Source: Pseudomonas mosselii
GTDB taxonomy: Bacteria; Pseudomonadota; Gammaproteobacteria; Pseudomonadales; Pseudomonadaceae
DNA length: 64,000 nt
Direction: 5' to 3'
Assembly: GCF_005796105.1 (NCBI RefSeq)
Contig: NZ_VAUO01000003.1
Location: 124,001-188,000, forward strand
Shown here: in pieces, positions 9,400 to 18,386 of the stretch
Position numbering within the stretch: the stretch's first letter is position 1
Layout: the number at the start of each line of letters is the position of its first letter
Notes under the pieces: generated by a model
The model's database searches: none
What the model was told of the DNA's origin: nothing
What the model saw: the letters and a program-made list of their open reading frames with translations, nothing else
Position numbers and translations under genes: made by a program

Positions 9400-11292
9400 A
9401 TGTCCTTTGCTTCCCTCGGTCTCTCCGAGGCTCTTGTCCGCGCTATCGAGGCTGCGGGCTATACCCAGCCCACTCCGGTGCAACAGCGGGCTATCCCCGC
9501 CGTGTTGCAAGGCCGCGACCTGATGGTTGCCGCCCAGACAGGTACTGGTAAGACCGGCGGCTTCGCGCTGCCGATTCTCGAGCGCCTGTTCCCGGGTGGC
9601 CACCCTGACAAGTCACAGCGCCACGGCCCACGCCAGCCTCGCGTGCTGGTGCTAACGCCGACTCGCGAACTGGCCGCCCAGGTACACGACAGCTTCAAGA
9701 TCTATGCGCGCGACCTGAACTTCATCAGCGCCTGCATCTTTGGCGGCGTCGGCATGAACCCACAGGTCCAGGCCATGGCCAAGGGCGTCGACGTACTGGT
9801 CGCCTGCCCAGGCCGCCTGCTCGACCTCGCCGGCCAAGGCAGCGTCGACCTGTCCAAGGTCGAGATCCTGGTACTCGATGAAGCCGACCGCATGCTCGAC
9901 ATGGGCTTCATCCACGATGTCAAGAAAGTGCTGGCACGCCTGCCGGCCAAGCGCCAGAACCTGCTGTTCTCGGCGACTTTCTCCAAGGACATCACCGACC
10001 TTGCCGACAAGCTGCTGCACAACCCCGAGCGCATCGAGGTCACGCCGCCGAACACCACCGTCGAGCGCATCGAGCAGCGCGTCTATCGCCTGCCGGCCAG
10101 CCACAAGCGCGCCCTGCTGGCGCACTTGATCACCCTGGGCGCCTGGGAACAGGTGCTGGTGTTCACACGCACCAAGCATGGCGCCAACCGCCTGGCCGAG
10201 TACCTCGAGAAACACGGCCTGACTGCTGCAGCGATTCACGGCAACAAGAGCCAGAACGCCCGCACCAAGGCGCTGGCCGATTTCAAGGCCAACAGCGTAC
10301 GTGTGCTGGTGGCCACCGACATCGCCGCACGCGGCCTGGACATCGACCAACTGCCGCACGTGGTCAACTTCGAGTTGCCCAACGTCGAGGAAGACTACGT
10401 CCATCGTATCGGCCGTACCGGCCGTGCCGGTCGCTCGGGCGAAGCTATCTCGCTGGTCGCACCCGATGAAGAAAAACTGCTCAAGAGCATCGAGCGGGTC
10501 ACCAAGCAGAAGATCCCGGACGGTGACCTGATGGGCTTCGACGCTTCGCAAGTCGAAGCCGAGAAACCCGAAGTACGCGAGCGCCAGCAGAACAACGGCC
10601 GCGGTGGACGCAACCAGCAGTCCCGTGGCGAAGCCGGCAAGGAAGGCAGCGGCGGGCGCAAGGACAAGGGCAAGGACAAAGGCAAGAACAAGCCTGCGGC
10701 CGAGAAGCCTGCCGACAAGGAAAAGTCCGGCGACAAGCCACAAGGCCAACAGCGCAAGCAGCGTGACAAGAAGCCACGCCAGCAACAGGCCGCGCAAGGT
10801 CAGGGCGCCATCCCAAAACCCGCTGCCGACCGTGACCCGGAAGAATTCCTGGATGACGACGTCGACAACTTCGGTAACCGCGCCGACTACGTCAGCCCCT
10901 ACCAGAATGCCAAGAACCAAGGCCGCAACCGCCGTCCGGGTGGCAATGGTGGCCAGGGTCAGGCGCAGGGTCAACGCAGCGGTGGTGGTGGTCAGGGTCA
11001 AGGCCGTGGCAATGGCCAGCAGCGCCAAGGCCAGGGTTCCGGTGAAAAACGCGCCCGCAATGGCGGCGCTGGCAACAACGGGGCCCGTCGCGACAACAAC
11101 GGCGGCCGTAACCGCCGCGATGACACCGCTCGCCAGGAACCCGCCGTGCGCAACCCGCGCGACTCGCAGCCGGCGCCGGTGATCATCCGCAAGGAATCCA
11201 AGCTCGACCGTTACCCAACCCCCGAGCAACTGGACGATCTGCCAAGCCGCCCACGCGGCGAGCGCCCGGCGCTGCTGACCCGCAAGGGCTGA
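9400..11292 (+). CDS. rhlE: DEAD-box ATP-dependent RNA helicase RhlE
   Basis: This 630-residue RNA helicase unwinds structured RNA, typically in ribosome assembly, mRNA turnover and cold adaptation. The Q motif (GYTQPTPVQ), motif [15 protein letters not shown], motif II DEAD (residues 160-163), SAT, and [11 protein letters not shown] are all present in order. The core ends near residue 385. A long tail to 630 follows, first lysine-rich ([11 protein letters not shown]) and then glycine, asparagine and arginine-rich (NGGRNRRDD), probably RNA-binding and disordered. The ATG at 9400 follows AGGA; a TTG six bases upstream is in frame but less likely. The tail is much longer than in E. coli RhlE. 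Confidence 0.93.
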   Translation: MSFASLGLSEALVRAIEAAGYTQPTPVQQRAIPAVLQGRDLMVAAQTGTGKTGGFALPILERLFPGGHPDKSQRHGPRQPRVLVLTPTRELAAQVHDSFKIYARDLNFISACIFGGVGMNPQVQAMAKGVDVLVACPGRLLDLAGQGSVDLSKVEILVLDEADRMLDMGFIHDVKKVLARLPAKRQNLLFSATFSKDITDLADKLLHNPERIEVTPPNTTVERIEQRVYRLPASHKRALLAHLITLGAWEQVLVFTRTKHGANRLAEYLEKHGLTAAAIHGNKSQNARTKALADFKANSVRVLVATDIAARGLDIDQLPHVVNFELPNVEEDYVHRIGRTGRAGRSGEAISLVAPDEEKLLKSIERVTKQKIPDGDLMGFDASQVEAEKPEVRERQQNNGRGGRNQQSRGEAGKEGSGGRKDKGKDKGKNKPAAEKPADKEKSGDKPQGQQRKQRDKKPRQQQAAQGQGAIPKPAADRDPEEFLDDDVDNFGNRADYVSPYQNAKNQGRNRRPGGNGGQGQAQGQRSGGGGQGQGRGNGQQRQGQGSGEKRARNGGAGNNGARRDNNGGRNRRDDTARQEPAVRNPRDSQPAPVIIRKESKLDRYPTPEQLDDLPSRPRGERPALLTRKG

Positions 11293-11361
11293 AGGACCGC
11301 GCCAGCGCCCACAGCACTGTAGGCGCTGGCAAACCTTCGATGAAGCACCTGTCGCACAAAT

Positions 11362-11390
11362 AAAAACGCCGCCCCTAGGGCGGCGTTTTC
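11362..11390. terminator. bidirectional rho-independent terminator
   Basis: AACGCCGCCC, loop CTA and GGGCGGCGTT form a perfect ten-base stem flanked by A's on the left and TTTT on the right. It lies between the convergent ends of rhlE and yceI and can serve both strands. Confidence 0.9.
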
Positions 11391-11407
11391 GTTACTGGCG
11401 AAGCCGA

Positions 11408-11986
11408 TTACTTCTGCTTCACGCCTTCGACGCTGATATCCAGGTCCAGGGTCTGCGAGGTTGGGCCCGGGCCCTTGATGCCGAAGTCGTTCAGGTTCAG
11501 GGTGGTGGTGGCATTGAAGCCAGCACGCTCGCCGCCCCACGGATCCTTGCCCTCACCGTTGAAGGTAGCCTTGAAGGTGACCGGCTTGGTCACGCCGTGC
11601 AGGGTCAGGTCGCCAGTCACGTCAGCGGTCTTGGCACCGGTGGACTTGACGGCGGTGGAGACGAACTTGGCGTCTGGGTATTTCTTGACGTCCAGGAAGT
11701 CGGCACTGGCGATGTGCTTGTCACGTTCGGCGTGGTTGGACCACACGCTTGCGGTTTTCAGGTCCACGCTGATCTTGCTGGCTTCAGGCTTGGCACTGTC
11801 CCAGGTGAAGTTACCGTCGAAGTCCTTGAAGGTACCGTGGATGAAGCTGTAGCCCAGGTGGCTGATTTTCCAGTCAACGAACGCGTGCTGGCCTTCCTTG
11901 TCGATCTTGTATTCGGCGGCCATGGCCTGGCCGGCACAGATCAGAGCGGAACCGAGCGCCAGAGCGGCAAAAGTCTTTTTCAACAT
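11408..11986 (-). CDS. yceI: YceI family periplasmic polyisoprenoid-binding protein
   Basis: YceI proteins are periplasmic lipocalin-like beta-barrels that bind isoprenoid lipids such as polyprenyl chains. The 192-residue product has a signal peptide (1-23, cleavage after AMA). The mature part starts [24 protein letters not shown], and the family's first strand with its His-Ala-x-Val and Ile-x-His-Leu-Gly-Tyr is clear. [13 protein letters not shown] and the terminal [12 protein letters not shown] also fit. The ATG at 11986 follows an AAGGAAGG ribosome site. It lies 34 bp downstream of a cytochrome b561 gene on the same strand, the same pairing as yceJ-yceI in E. coli. Confidence 0.93.
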   Translation of the reverse strand: MLKKTFAALALGSALICAGQAMAAEYKIDKEGQHAFVDWKISHLGYSFIHGTFKDFDGNFTWDSAKPEASKISVDLKTASVWSNHAERDKHIASADFLDVKKYPDAKFVSTAVKSTGAKTADVTGDLTLHGVTKPVTFKATFNGEGKDPWGGERAGFNATTTLNLNDFGIKGPGPTSQTLDLDISVEGVKQK

Positions 11987-12020
11987 CCTTACTTCCTTCC
12001 TTTGCAATTGAGGTTGAGAG

Positions 12021-12572
12021 TCAAGCTTTGCGGCCCAGCATACGGGTGAGGGTCGCGTCACGGTCGATGAAATGATGTTTCAAGGCTGCCAGGCCATGCA
12101 GCACGGCAAAAATCACCAGCCCCCAGGCCAACCACAGGTGGATCACCCCGGCGGTATCGGCCTGATCAGGCAAATCGCTGATCAGTGCCGGTACTTCGAA
12201 CAGTCCGAACACCGGGATACCCACACCGTCGGCGGTAGAAATCAGGTAGCCCGCCGCCATGACTGCGAACAACCCGAGGTACAACGCCAAGTGGCCGAGT
12301 TTGGCCGAAATCCGGGTCAGTGGGCCATGATTGGCTGGTGCCGGCGGCGGTGGGCTGACGAAGCGCCAGAGCACCCGCAGCACCATGACCGCCAGCAAAA
12401 CCATGCCGATGCTCTTGTGCAGGTCAGGACCCGACTTGCGCCATGGACTGTAGTAATCCAGCCCCACCATCCACAGCCCAAGGCCGAACAGGCCAAACAC
12501 TGCCAGTGCCACGCCCCAGTGCAGGACGAGGCTGACAGCGCCATAGCGAGAAGATGAGTTGCGCAATTGCAT
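12021..12572 (-). CDS. cytochrome b561 family membrane protein (YceJ-like)
   Basis: The 183-residue product has four membrane helices. Histidines near the ends of helices (LVLHWGV, DLHKSIG, and in the last helix [12 protein letters not shown]) are the likely heme b ligands of the prokaryotic cytochrome b561 family. It probably moves electrons across the inner membrane, using ubiquinol as donor. It is the first gene of a two-gene unit with yceI, which suggests a shared quinone or lipid-related task. A 21-bp perfect palindrome lies 75 bp upstream of its start. Confidence 0.9.
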   Translation of the reverse strand: MQLRNSSSRYGAVSLVLHWGVALAVFGLFGLGLWMVGLDYYSPWRKSGPDLHKSIGMVLLAVMVLRVLWRFVSPPPPAPANHGPLTRISAKLGHLALYLGLFAVMAAGYLISTADGVGIPVFGLFEVPALISDLPDQADTAGVIHLWLAWGLVIFAVLHGLAALKHHFIDRDATLTRMLGRKA

Positions 12573-12646
12573 GTTGGCGTATTTCCCCGTGAAAGCTGTC
12601 CACAGACTAGCGCGTAACGTATCGAATAAAAGCGGAAAAAATTGCT

Positions 12647-12667
12647 TCGGATTATCTAATAATCCGA
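12647..12667. promoter_or_regulatory. 21-bp perfect palindrome upstream of the b561/yceI unit
   Basis: TCGGATTAT (12647-12655), spacer CTA and ATAATCCGA (12659-12667) form a nine-base perfect inverted repeat in an AT-rich stretch. It has no T-tract and sits in promoter position for the minus-strand unit, so an operator is more likely than a terminator. The regulator is unknown. Confidence 0.45.
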
Positions 12668-12797
12668 TATTTAGTGTGCAAGCGTCCCGTTAAGGAAACA
12701 TTAACGCCAGAGGCACGCAAGGGGGATTTGGAGACACACCGCCGGGCAAGCCCACCCCCCATCGTGTAGTGCGGAGCGGGCCTGGCCGGGGCTCACA

Positions 12798-14678
12798 TCA
12801 GTTGGCCTTGGCCTGGGTGTTGGTCACGGCCTTTTTCGCAGGCTCGGTCTTGGCGGCGGACTTCTTCGCCGGCGCAGGCTTGGCGGCAGGCTTGTGCGTC
12901 TGCTTGGCGGCCGGCTTGTGGGCTGCAGGTTTGGCTGCAGCGGGCTTGGCAGGCGCCACTTTGGCCGGCGCTTGCTCAGCCACGCTGGCAGCCGGGGTCG
13001 GTGCAGGGGCGGCGGGCGCTGCAGGAGCGGCGACCGGCGCCGGGGCCACGGTCTCAGCCTTGGCGGCCGGAGCGGCCTTGACCTCAGGCTTGTCACCCAT
13101 CCCGAACAGACGCGAGAAGAAGCCAGGTTTGTCTTGCTTGGGAGCTTCAGCCTTAGCGGCCTCTGGCTTGGCCTCAGTCTTGGCGGACGAACCGCCGAAC
13201 AGGTTGGAGAAGAAGCCGCCCTTGTCCTTGGTCGCGACGGCAGCGGCCGTCCCTGCAGCAGCAGCCGCCGCTACCGGTGCAGCCTTGACCGGGTCGAACG
13301 ATTTGCCCGCCGCCAGATCCTGCACTTGGCTGGCGGCGCGCTGGCCACTGCGCAGTGCGCCTTCCAGCGTACCGGGGTACAGCGCATCGGTGTGCTCGCC
13401 CGCGAAGGCGATTCGCTGTACCGGGCGCTCCCACAGGCGCCAGAACTTGCTGATCTGGCCCGGACCATAGGCCAGGTAGGCGCCTCCTGTGCCTGCGTCG
13501 GTGCTGTAACGACGAACCTCGTAGCCGGTGAAGGCTCCACGGGCCTGTGGATAGAAGGCGTGCAGGCGGATCAGCACCTGATCGACCATCTGCTTGTCGC
13601 CAAACGCCTGCAACAGGCGGGCGTTATCGCCAGACAGGTTGATCACCACATTGGCGCCACCCTTGAGCGCCGGCTCGATCCACAGCATACCAAGGCCGGT
13701 GTTGCTGAAGATCTCGCCCGACATGCGCGCACGGCTCTCCCACACCGGGTTCTTGAACTTGAGCATCAACTGGTCGCGCCAGCCGTAGTTGGTGCCCTTG
13801 AGCGCGGCCAGGTGCTGGTTGTCCAGGCCGGGTGTGATCTGGATCTTGGCCAGTGCGCGCAGCGGCACGGCCATCACCAGGTAGTCGGCCTGGTAGCCTA
13901 CAGCACCGACCTTGACCGTCACGCCGTCCTTGTCCTGCACGATGGCGGTGACCGGCGAGCTGGTCTTGATGGTCTTGAGCTGCTTGACGAAGGCCTGGGC
14001 CAGCACCGGGCTGCCACCAGGCAGGCGCGCAGCGCGCAGGTCGCGGTCGCTGACGTTGCGGTACACGCGGTTCTGCTGGGCGAAGTACAGCAGCGACAGG
14101 CGCGAAGGTTCGTCATAGCGCGTGCGGATCTGCTGGTTGACCAACTGGCGGGCGGTGGCGGGCAGTTGCAGCTTATCCAGCCAGGTGGCGACGTTGATCT
14201 GGTCGAGCGCGAACAAAGTGCTGTTGGCGGCCGGGTTCAGCGGGTCTTCAATCGAGCGCGCGAGGTCATCGAGGGTCTTTTCGTAACGCTTGAGCGCCTC
14301 GGCCGTGGCCGGTTGCTTGGCGGCCAGGTCGGCGGCGCTGAAGTACTCGCCGTCGATCAGATAGCCAGGGGTGCGCACGAACTCAGGCGCCGGCAAGGTG
14401 CCAACCTTGAAGCGCTCCAGGTACTGGTTGAGCACCGGCTGCGTCTTGCCATTGCCAATCCATTCACTGGTGGCCAGGCCAGAGCGCCCGCCGATACCCG
14501 ACTTGGCTTCGAGCAAGGTCACCTGCCAGCCCTTGCCTTGCAGCTCGTAGGCCGCCGTCAAACCTGCCAGGCCACCGCCGACGACGATCGCCGTCGGGGT
14601 TTTGTCCTTGGCCAGGGCCGCACCACTGGACACACCAATCAATACCAACGCGCACAGGCGCACCCAAGCAGCAGCCAT
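12798..14678 (-). CDS. FAD-dependent amine oxidase with long Ala/Pro/Lys-rich C-terminal tail
   Basis: The 626-residue product has a signal peptide (1-23) followed by the FAD-binding Rossmann motif VVGGGLAGLTAAYEL (about 32-46) and LEAKSGIGGRSG. The C-terminal FAD segment is IAFAGEHTDALYPGTLEGALRSG, the pattern of flavin monoamine oxidases. The catalytic part ends near residue 460. After it come two copies of a G-F-F-S-x-L-F-G motif (488-495 and 519-526), then more than 90 residues made mostly of Ala, Pro and Lys. Substrate is unknown; oxidative deamination of an amine in the periplasm is the inference. It is divergent from bioA. Confidence 0.85.
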   Translation of the reverse strand: MAAAWVRLCALVLIGVSSGAALAKDKTPTAIVVGGGLAGLTAAYELQGKGWQVTLLEAKSGIGGRSGLATSEWIGNGKTQPVLNQYLERFKVGTLPAPEFVRTPGYLIDGEYFSAADLAAKQPATAEALKRYEKTLDDLARSIEDPLNPAANSTLFALDQINVATWLDKLQLPATARQLVNQQIRTRYDEPSRLSLLYFAQQNRVYRNVSDRDLRAARLPGGSPVLAQAFVKQLKTIKTSSPVTAIVQDKDGVTVKVGAVGYQADYLVMAVPLRALAKIQITPGLDNQHLAALKGTNYGWRDQLMLKFKNPVWESRARMSGEIFSNTGLGMLWIEPALKGGANVVINLSGDNARLLQAFGDKQMVDQVLIRLHAFYPQARGAFTGYEVRRYSTDAGTGGAYLAYGPGQISKFWRLWERPVQRIAFAGEHTDALYPGTLEGALRSGQRAASQVQDLAAGKSFDPVKAAPVAAAAAAGTAAAVATKDKGGFFSNLFGGSSAKTEAKPEAAKAEAPKQDKPGFFSRLFGMGDKPEVKAAPAAKAETVAPAPVAAPAAPAAPAPTPAASVAEQAPAKVAPAKPAAAKPAAHKPAAKQTHKPAAKPAPAKKSAAKTEPAKKAVTNTQAKAN

Positions 14679-14895
14679 GTCGGCGAACTCCGGATCAGAA
14701 GTGACAGAAATAAAGGGGAGGAACGCCCCGAGAAAAGTGCGCTAAGAATACGTCAGCCCCCGCCCCCCCGCCAGCACAGCGACATCAAGTGCCTTTGCCG
14801 GCTGGTTTTTTCATCTTCGGCTGCGGTTGTCCTGCCCCTCGGCATTGCTTAGGCTAACGCGGTCAAACCAAGCCGTACCGCCAGGAGAAGTGCCC

Positions 14896-16302
14896 ATGGG
14901 CCTCAACGATCAGTGGATGCAGCGCGACCTCAAGGTCCTGTGGCACCCCTGCACCCAGATGAAAGACCACGAGCAACTGCCGCTGATCCCCATCCGCCGT
15001 GGCGAGGGCGTCTGGCTCGAAGACTTCGAGGGCAAACGCTACCTCGATGCGGTCAGTTCCTGGTGGGTCAACGTGTTCGGTCACGCCAACCCACGCATCA
15101 ACCAGCGCATCAAGGATCAGGTCGATCAGCTGGAGCATGTGATCCTGGCAGGCTTCAGCCATCAGCCGGTGATCGAGCTGTCCGAGCGCCTGGTGGCGAT
15201 GACCCCGGCAGGCCTGGAGCGGGTGTTCTACGCCGATAACGGCTCATCGTGCATCGAAGTTGCGCTGAAAATGAGCTTTCACTACTGGCAGAACACCGGC
15301 AAGCCGGACAAGAAACGCTTCGTCACCCTGACCAACAGCTACCACGGCGAAACCATCGCCGCGATGTCGGTAGGCGACGTGCCGCTATTCACCGAAACCT
15401 ACAAGGCTCTGCTGCTGGACACACTGAAGGTGCCCAGCCCGGACTGCTACCTGCGCCCCGAAGGCATGGGCTGGGAAGAGCATTCACGCAACATGTTCGC
15501 CGCCATGGAGCAGACCCTGGCCGAACACCACGCCAGCATCGCGGCGGTGATCGTCGAGCCGCTGATCCAGGGTGCCGGTGGTATGCGCATGTACCATCCG
15601 GTGTACCTCAGGCTGCTGCGCGAGGCCTGCGACCGCTACGATGTGCACCTGATCCACGACGAGATCGCCGTGGGCTTCGGCCGCACCGGCACGATGTTCG
15701 CCTGCGAGCAGGCCGGCATCCGCCCGGACTTCCTGTGCCTGTCCAAGGCCCTGACCGGGGGCTACCTGCCGCTGGCCGCCTGCCTGACCACCGACAAGGT
15801 GTACCAGGCGTTCTACGACGACTACCCGACCCTGCGCGCGTTCCTCCACTCGCACAGCTACACCGGTAACCCACTGGCCTGCGCGGCCGCGCTGGCGACC
15901 CTGGATATCTTCGAGCAGGACAACGTGATCGAGGCCAACAAGGCCCTGTCCGCGCGCATGGGCAGTGCCACTGCGCACCTGGCCGAACACGCCCATGTCG
16001 CGGAAATCCGCCAGACCGGCATGGCCTTGGCGATCGAAATGGTCCAGGACAAGGCCGGCAAGGTCGCCTACCCCTGGCAGCAACGGCGCGGCCTGAAGGT
16101 GTTCGAGCATGCCCTGAGCCGGGGCGCGCTGCTGCGTCCGCTGGGCAGCGTGGTGTACTTCCTGCCGCCCTACGTGATCACCCCCGAGCAGATCGACTTC
16201 CTTGCCGAAGTGGCCAGCGAAGGGATCGACATTGCCACCCGCGATAGCGTCAGCGTGGCGGTGCCTGCAAACTTCCACCCTGACTTCCGCGATCCGGGCT
16301 AG
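14896..16302 (+). CDS. bioA: adenosylmethionine--8-amino-7-oxononanoate aminotransferase
   Basis: BioA transfers the amino group of SAM to KAPA, giving DAPA in biotin synthesis; it is a PLP fold-type I enzyme. The product has 468 residues. The start region MGLNDQWMQRDLKVLWHPCTQM is characteristic, SWWVNVFGHANPRIN follows, and the PLP lysine is Lys284 in LSKALTGGYLPL. VEPLIQGAGGM and HDEIAVGFGRTG carry the cofactor aspartate region. The ATG at 14896 follows AGGAGAAG. It stands apart from other biotin genes. BioA is distinguished from other class III transaminases by the WHPCTQ start. Confidence 0.95.
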   Translation: MGLNDQWMQRDLKVLWHPCTQMKDHEQLPLIPIRRGEGVWLEDFEGKRYLDAVSSWWVNVFGHANPRINQRIKDQVDQLEHVILAGFSHQPVIELSERLVAMTPAGLERVFYADNGSSCIEVALKMSFHYWQNTGKPDKKRFVTLTNSYHGETIAAMSVGDVPLFTETYKALLLDTLKVPSPDCYLRPEGMGWEEHSRNMFAAMEQTLAEHHASIAAVIVEPLIQGAGGMRMYHPVYLRLLREACDRYDVHLIHDEIAVGFGRTGTMFACEQAGIRPDFLCLSKALTGGYLPLAACLTTDKVYQAFYDDYPTLRAFLHSHSYTGNPLACAAALATLDIFEQDNVIEANKALSARMGSATAHLAEHAHVAEIRQTGMALAIEMVQDKAGKVAYPWQQRRGLKVFEHALSRGALLRPLGSVVYFLPPYVITPEQIDFLAEVASEGIDIATRDSVSVAVPANFHPDFRDPG

Positions 16303-16325
16303 ACCCTAACCTGTACGCGCCCGTG

Positions 16326-16354
16326 TGTAGGAGCCGCCTTGCGCCGCGAAAGGC
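16326..16354. repeat. REP element between bioA and rsmE
   Basis: GTAGGAGCCGCCTTGCGCCGCGAAAGG is a variant of the REP unit seen elsewhere. A decayed inverted partner (CTTCGCAGCCCTTTGCGACC, about 16404-16423) follows. Confidence 0.6.
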
Positions 16355-16486
16355 CGCAACGCGGCCCCTGCTATTTCCGCTGCGAAGCTGCACTCTGGGG
16401 TCACTTCGCAGCCCTTTGCGACCGGTCCGGCGCCCCGGCAAGGCCTCACACAGGGCGATGTCCGCCACCACATTCCGAGCCTGAAC

Positions 16487-17206
16487 ATGAGACTGTCCCG
16501 CTTTTTCATCGACGCCCCCCTGAGCCTTGGCGAGCACGATCTCCCCGAAGCCCAAGCCCACTACATCGGCCGCGTGCTGCGCATGGCCGCCGGCGACGCC
16601 GTGCAACTGTTCGACGGCAGTGGCCAGGAATACCTCGGCCAACTGCTTGAAGTGGGCAAGAAGAGCGTGCGCGTGAGCCTCGAACAAACCCTGCCCGGTC
16701 AGGCCGACTCACCGTTGCATGTGCACCTTGGCCAAGGCCTGTCGCGCGGCGAGCGCATGGACTGGGCGATCCAGAAAGCCACTGAACTGGGGGTCAACGC
16801 CATCACCCCGATCGTCAGCGAACGCTGCGAAGTACGGCTCAAGGATGAACGCGCCGACAAGCGCCTGGCCCACTGGCGCCAAGTAGCGATCAGCGCCTGC
16901 GAGCAATGCGGTCGCTCGACCCTGCCTGTGATCCACCCGCCGCTCACCCTGGCCGAATGGCTCAAAGCGACCGAGGCGGACCTCAAGCTGGTGCTCCACC
17001 CCGTTGCGCAGCCGCTGACCAGCCACGCCAAACCCGCCCGCCTGGCGTTCCTGATTGGCCCCGAAGGCGGTCTGAGCGATGCCGAGGTGGAGCAGGCCAA
17101 GACCGCCGGTTTCCATGCCGCGCGCCTCGGCCCACGGGTGCTGCGCACCGAGACCGCGCCGGTGGTGGCGCTGTCGGTGGCGCAGCAACTGTGGGGTGAT
17201 TTCTAG
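16487..17206 (+). CDS. rsmE: 16S rRNA (uracil(1498)-N3)-methyltransferase
   Basis: RsmE methylates N3 of U1498 in the decoding region of 16S rRNA with SAM. The 239-residue product has the N-terminal PUA-like part (LPEAQAHYIGRVLRM) and the C-terminal SPOUT trefoil knot. Motifs include QGLSRGERMDWAIQKATELGV, SERCEV, QCGRS, IGPEGGLSD and LGPRVLRTETA. It matches canonical RsmE better than the second copy at 48472. Its stop codon overlaps the stop of the convergent hemolysin III gene by two bases. Confidence 0.95.
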   Translation: MRLSRFFIDAPLSLGEHDLPEAQAHYIGRVLRMAAGDAVQLFDGSGQEYLGQLLEVGKKSVRVSLEQTLPGQADSPLHVHLGQGLSRGERMDWAIQKATELGVNAITPIVSERCEVRLKDERADKRLAHWRQVAISACEQCGRSTLPVIHPPLTLAEWLKATEADLKLVLHPVAQPLTSHAKPARLAFLIGPEGGLSDAEVEQAKTAGFHAARLGPRVLRTETAPVVALSVAQQLWGDF

Positions 17207-17820
17207 CGGACGTAGAAAAATACCGCGATGAAGTGCATCAGGCTGCCAGCGATGACGAACAGGTGCCAGATGCCGTGCCAGTGGCGAAAACGGCTGTCGA
17301 AGGCGAAGAAAATGATGCCGACGGTGTACAACACACCGCCAGCCGCCAGCCAGCCAAAGCCCGCCGTGCCCAGGCTGTGCAGCAGCGGCTTGACCGCTAC
17401 CAGCACGATCCAACCCATCACCGCGTAGATCACGATCGACAGGATCCGCGCCTCAGAGCGCGGCTTGATCTCTTGCAGCATGCCGATCAGCGCCAGCCCC
17501 CAGACCACCCCGAACAGGCTCCAGCCCCACGGCCCGCGCAAGCTGACCAGGCAGAACGGTGTGTAGCTGCCGGCGATCAGCAAGTAGATCGACAGGTGAT
17601 CGAGCTTGCGCATCACCCGCTTCGCTCGCCCGCGCGTGCTGTGGTACAGGGTGGAAATGCTGTAGAGCAACAGCAGCGTGAAGCCGTAGATGGAGAAGCT
17701 GACGATCTTCCACGGATCGCCCTGCAGGCCGGCACCGACGATCAGCCAAATGGCCCCGATACAGGCAAGGACCGCACCGACCAGATGCGTCCAGGCGTTG
17801 AAGCGTTCACCGTAATACAT
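17203..17820 (-). CDS. trhA: hemolysin III / TrhA (YqfA) family membrane protein
   Basis: This 205-residue protein has seven membrane helices and belongs to the HlyIII/PAQR-like family. Motifs are GERFNAWTHLVGA at the start, STLYHS, KLDHLSIYLLIAGSYTPF and HWHGIWHLFVIAGSLMHF. The histidines and serine match the conserved metal-binding set of PAQR-related proteins. Members are linked to membrane lipid homeostasis, but the biochemical reaction is not clear from sequence. The ATG at 17820 is used; an 18-codon longer frame lies in the preceding repeat. It faces rsmE tail to tail. Confidence 0.88.
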   Translation of the reverse strand: MYYGERFNAWTHLVGAVLACIGAIWLIVGAGLQGDPWKIVSFSIYGFTLLLLYSISTLYHSTRGRAKRVMRKLDHLSIYLLIAGSYTPFCLVSLRGPWGWSLFGVVWGLALIGMLQEIKPRSEARILSIVIYAVMGWIVLVAVKPLLHSLGTAGFGWLAAGGVLYTVGIIFFAFDSRFRHWHGIWHLFVIAGSLMHFIAVFFYVR

Positions 17821-17847
17821 GCAAACACAGACCTCTTCGCTAGCCTC

Positions 17848-17930
17848 AAGTTTCAAGCTGCAAGCACCAAGCAAGAGGGGAGCCGCAGTGATCAGCTTGC
17901 CGCTTGCAGCTTACAACTTGAAGCTCAAGA
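17848..17930. repeat. heptamer-type inverted repeat, copy 2
   Basis: CAAGTTTCAAGCTGCAAGC at the left faces GCTTGCAGCTTACAACTTG at the right. The arms are complementary apart from a few mismatches and lie between chpC and trhA. Confidence 0.65.
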
Positions 17931-18386
17931 AAGTTGCGCGTCACGCACCAGTCTTTCCAGCCCCGCCAGGTCCGGCACTCGGGCGACCTGCTCGCCCACC
18001 TGTACCGCCGCCAGTTCAAGCCCGGCCAGCGGCACATCGACGTAGTTGAGCTGGCTGTCCAACTTGCACGAGCGCGGAATACCCTGCAGCAGCACCGCCA
18101 AGTAGCGCAGCCCGGTATCGCCCAACGCGTTGAGCACCACGATCCGGGCCCGCTCACCGCACGGTGTCTGCCCGCCACAGGCCGCCTCGAAGCCGATCAA
18201 CGGCAGGCGCTGCTGGCGCCAGTCCACCCAGCCCAGATGCCAGGTGTGCTCACCCGGCTCGCACACTGGCGCGCGTTGCCCGATCAGCTCGGCCACGGCG
18301 ACATTCGGTAACACCAGGGTACGATCACCCAGGGGCAGCAAAAGCCCGGTCAGGCTGCTGCGCTGTCTGGCGATATGTTCAAGCAT
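17925..18386 (-). CDS. chpC: CheW-like protein, ChpC type
   Basis: The 153-residue protein is a single CheW domain, the adaptor that links chemoreceptors to a CheA-type kinase. Segments LLLPLGDRTLVLPNVAVAELI, WHLGWVDWRQQRLPLIGFE and IVVLNALGD fit the CheW fold and its ending. It is the last gene of the pil-chp operon; its start overlaps the end of chpA by 8 bp. The order chpA-chpC without an intervening chpB is shorter than the P. aeruginosa cluster. The ATG at 18386 is chosen because of this coupling. Confidence 0.85.
   Translation of the reverse strand: MLEHIARQRSSLTGLLLPLGDRTLVLPNVAVAELIGQRAPVCEPGEHTWHLGWVDWRQQRLPLIGFEAACGGQTPCGERARIVVLNALGDTGLRYLAVLLQGIPRSCKLDSQLNYVDVPLAGLELAAVQVGEQVARVPDLAGLERLVRDAQLS

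Noticed and set aside
9652..11229. 525-codon minus-strand frame opposite rhlE
   Set aside because: Shadow of the rhlE coding sequence; Val/Ala/Leu-rich translation with no family features.
12894..14852. 652-codon plus-strand frame opposite the amine oxidase
   Set aside because: Antisense to a gene with clear FAD motifs; no recognisable protein.
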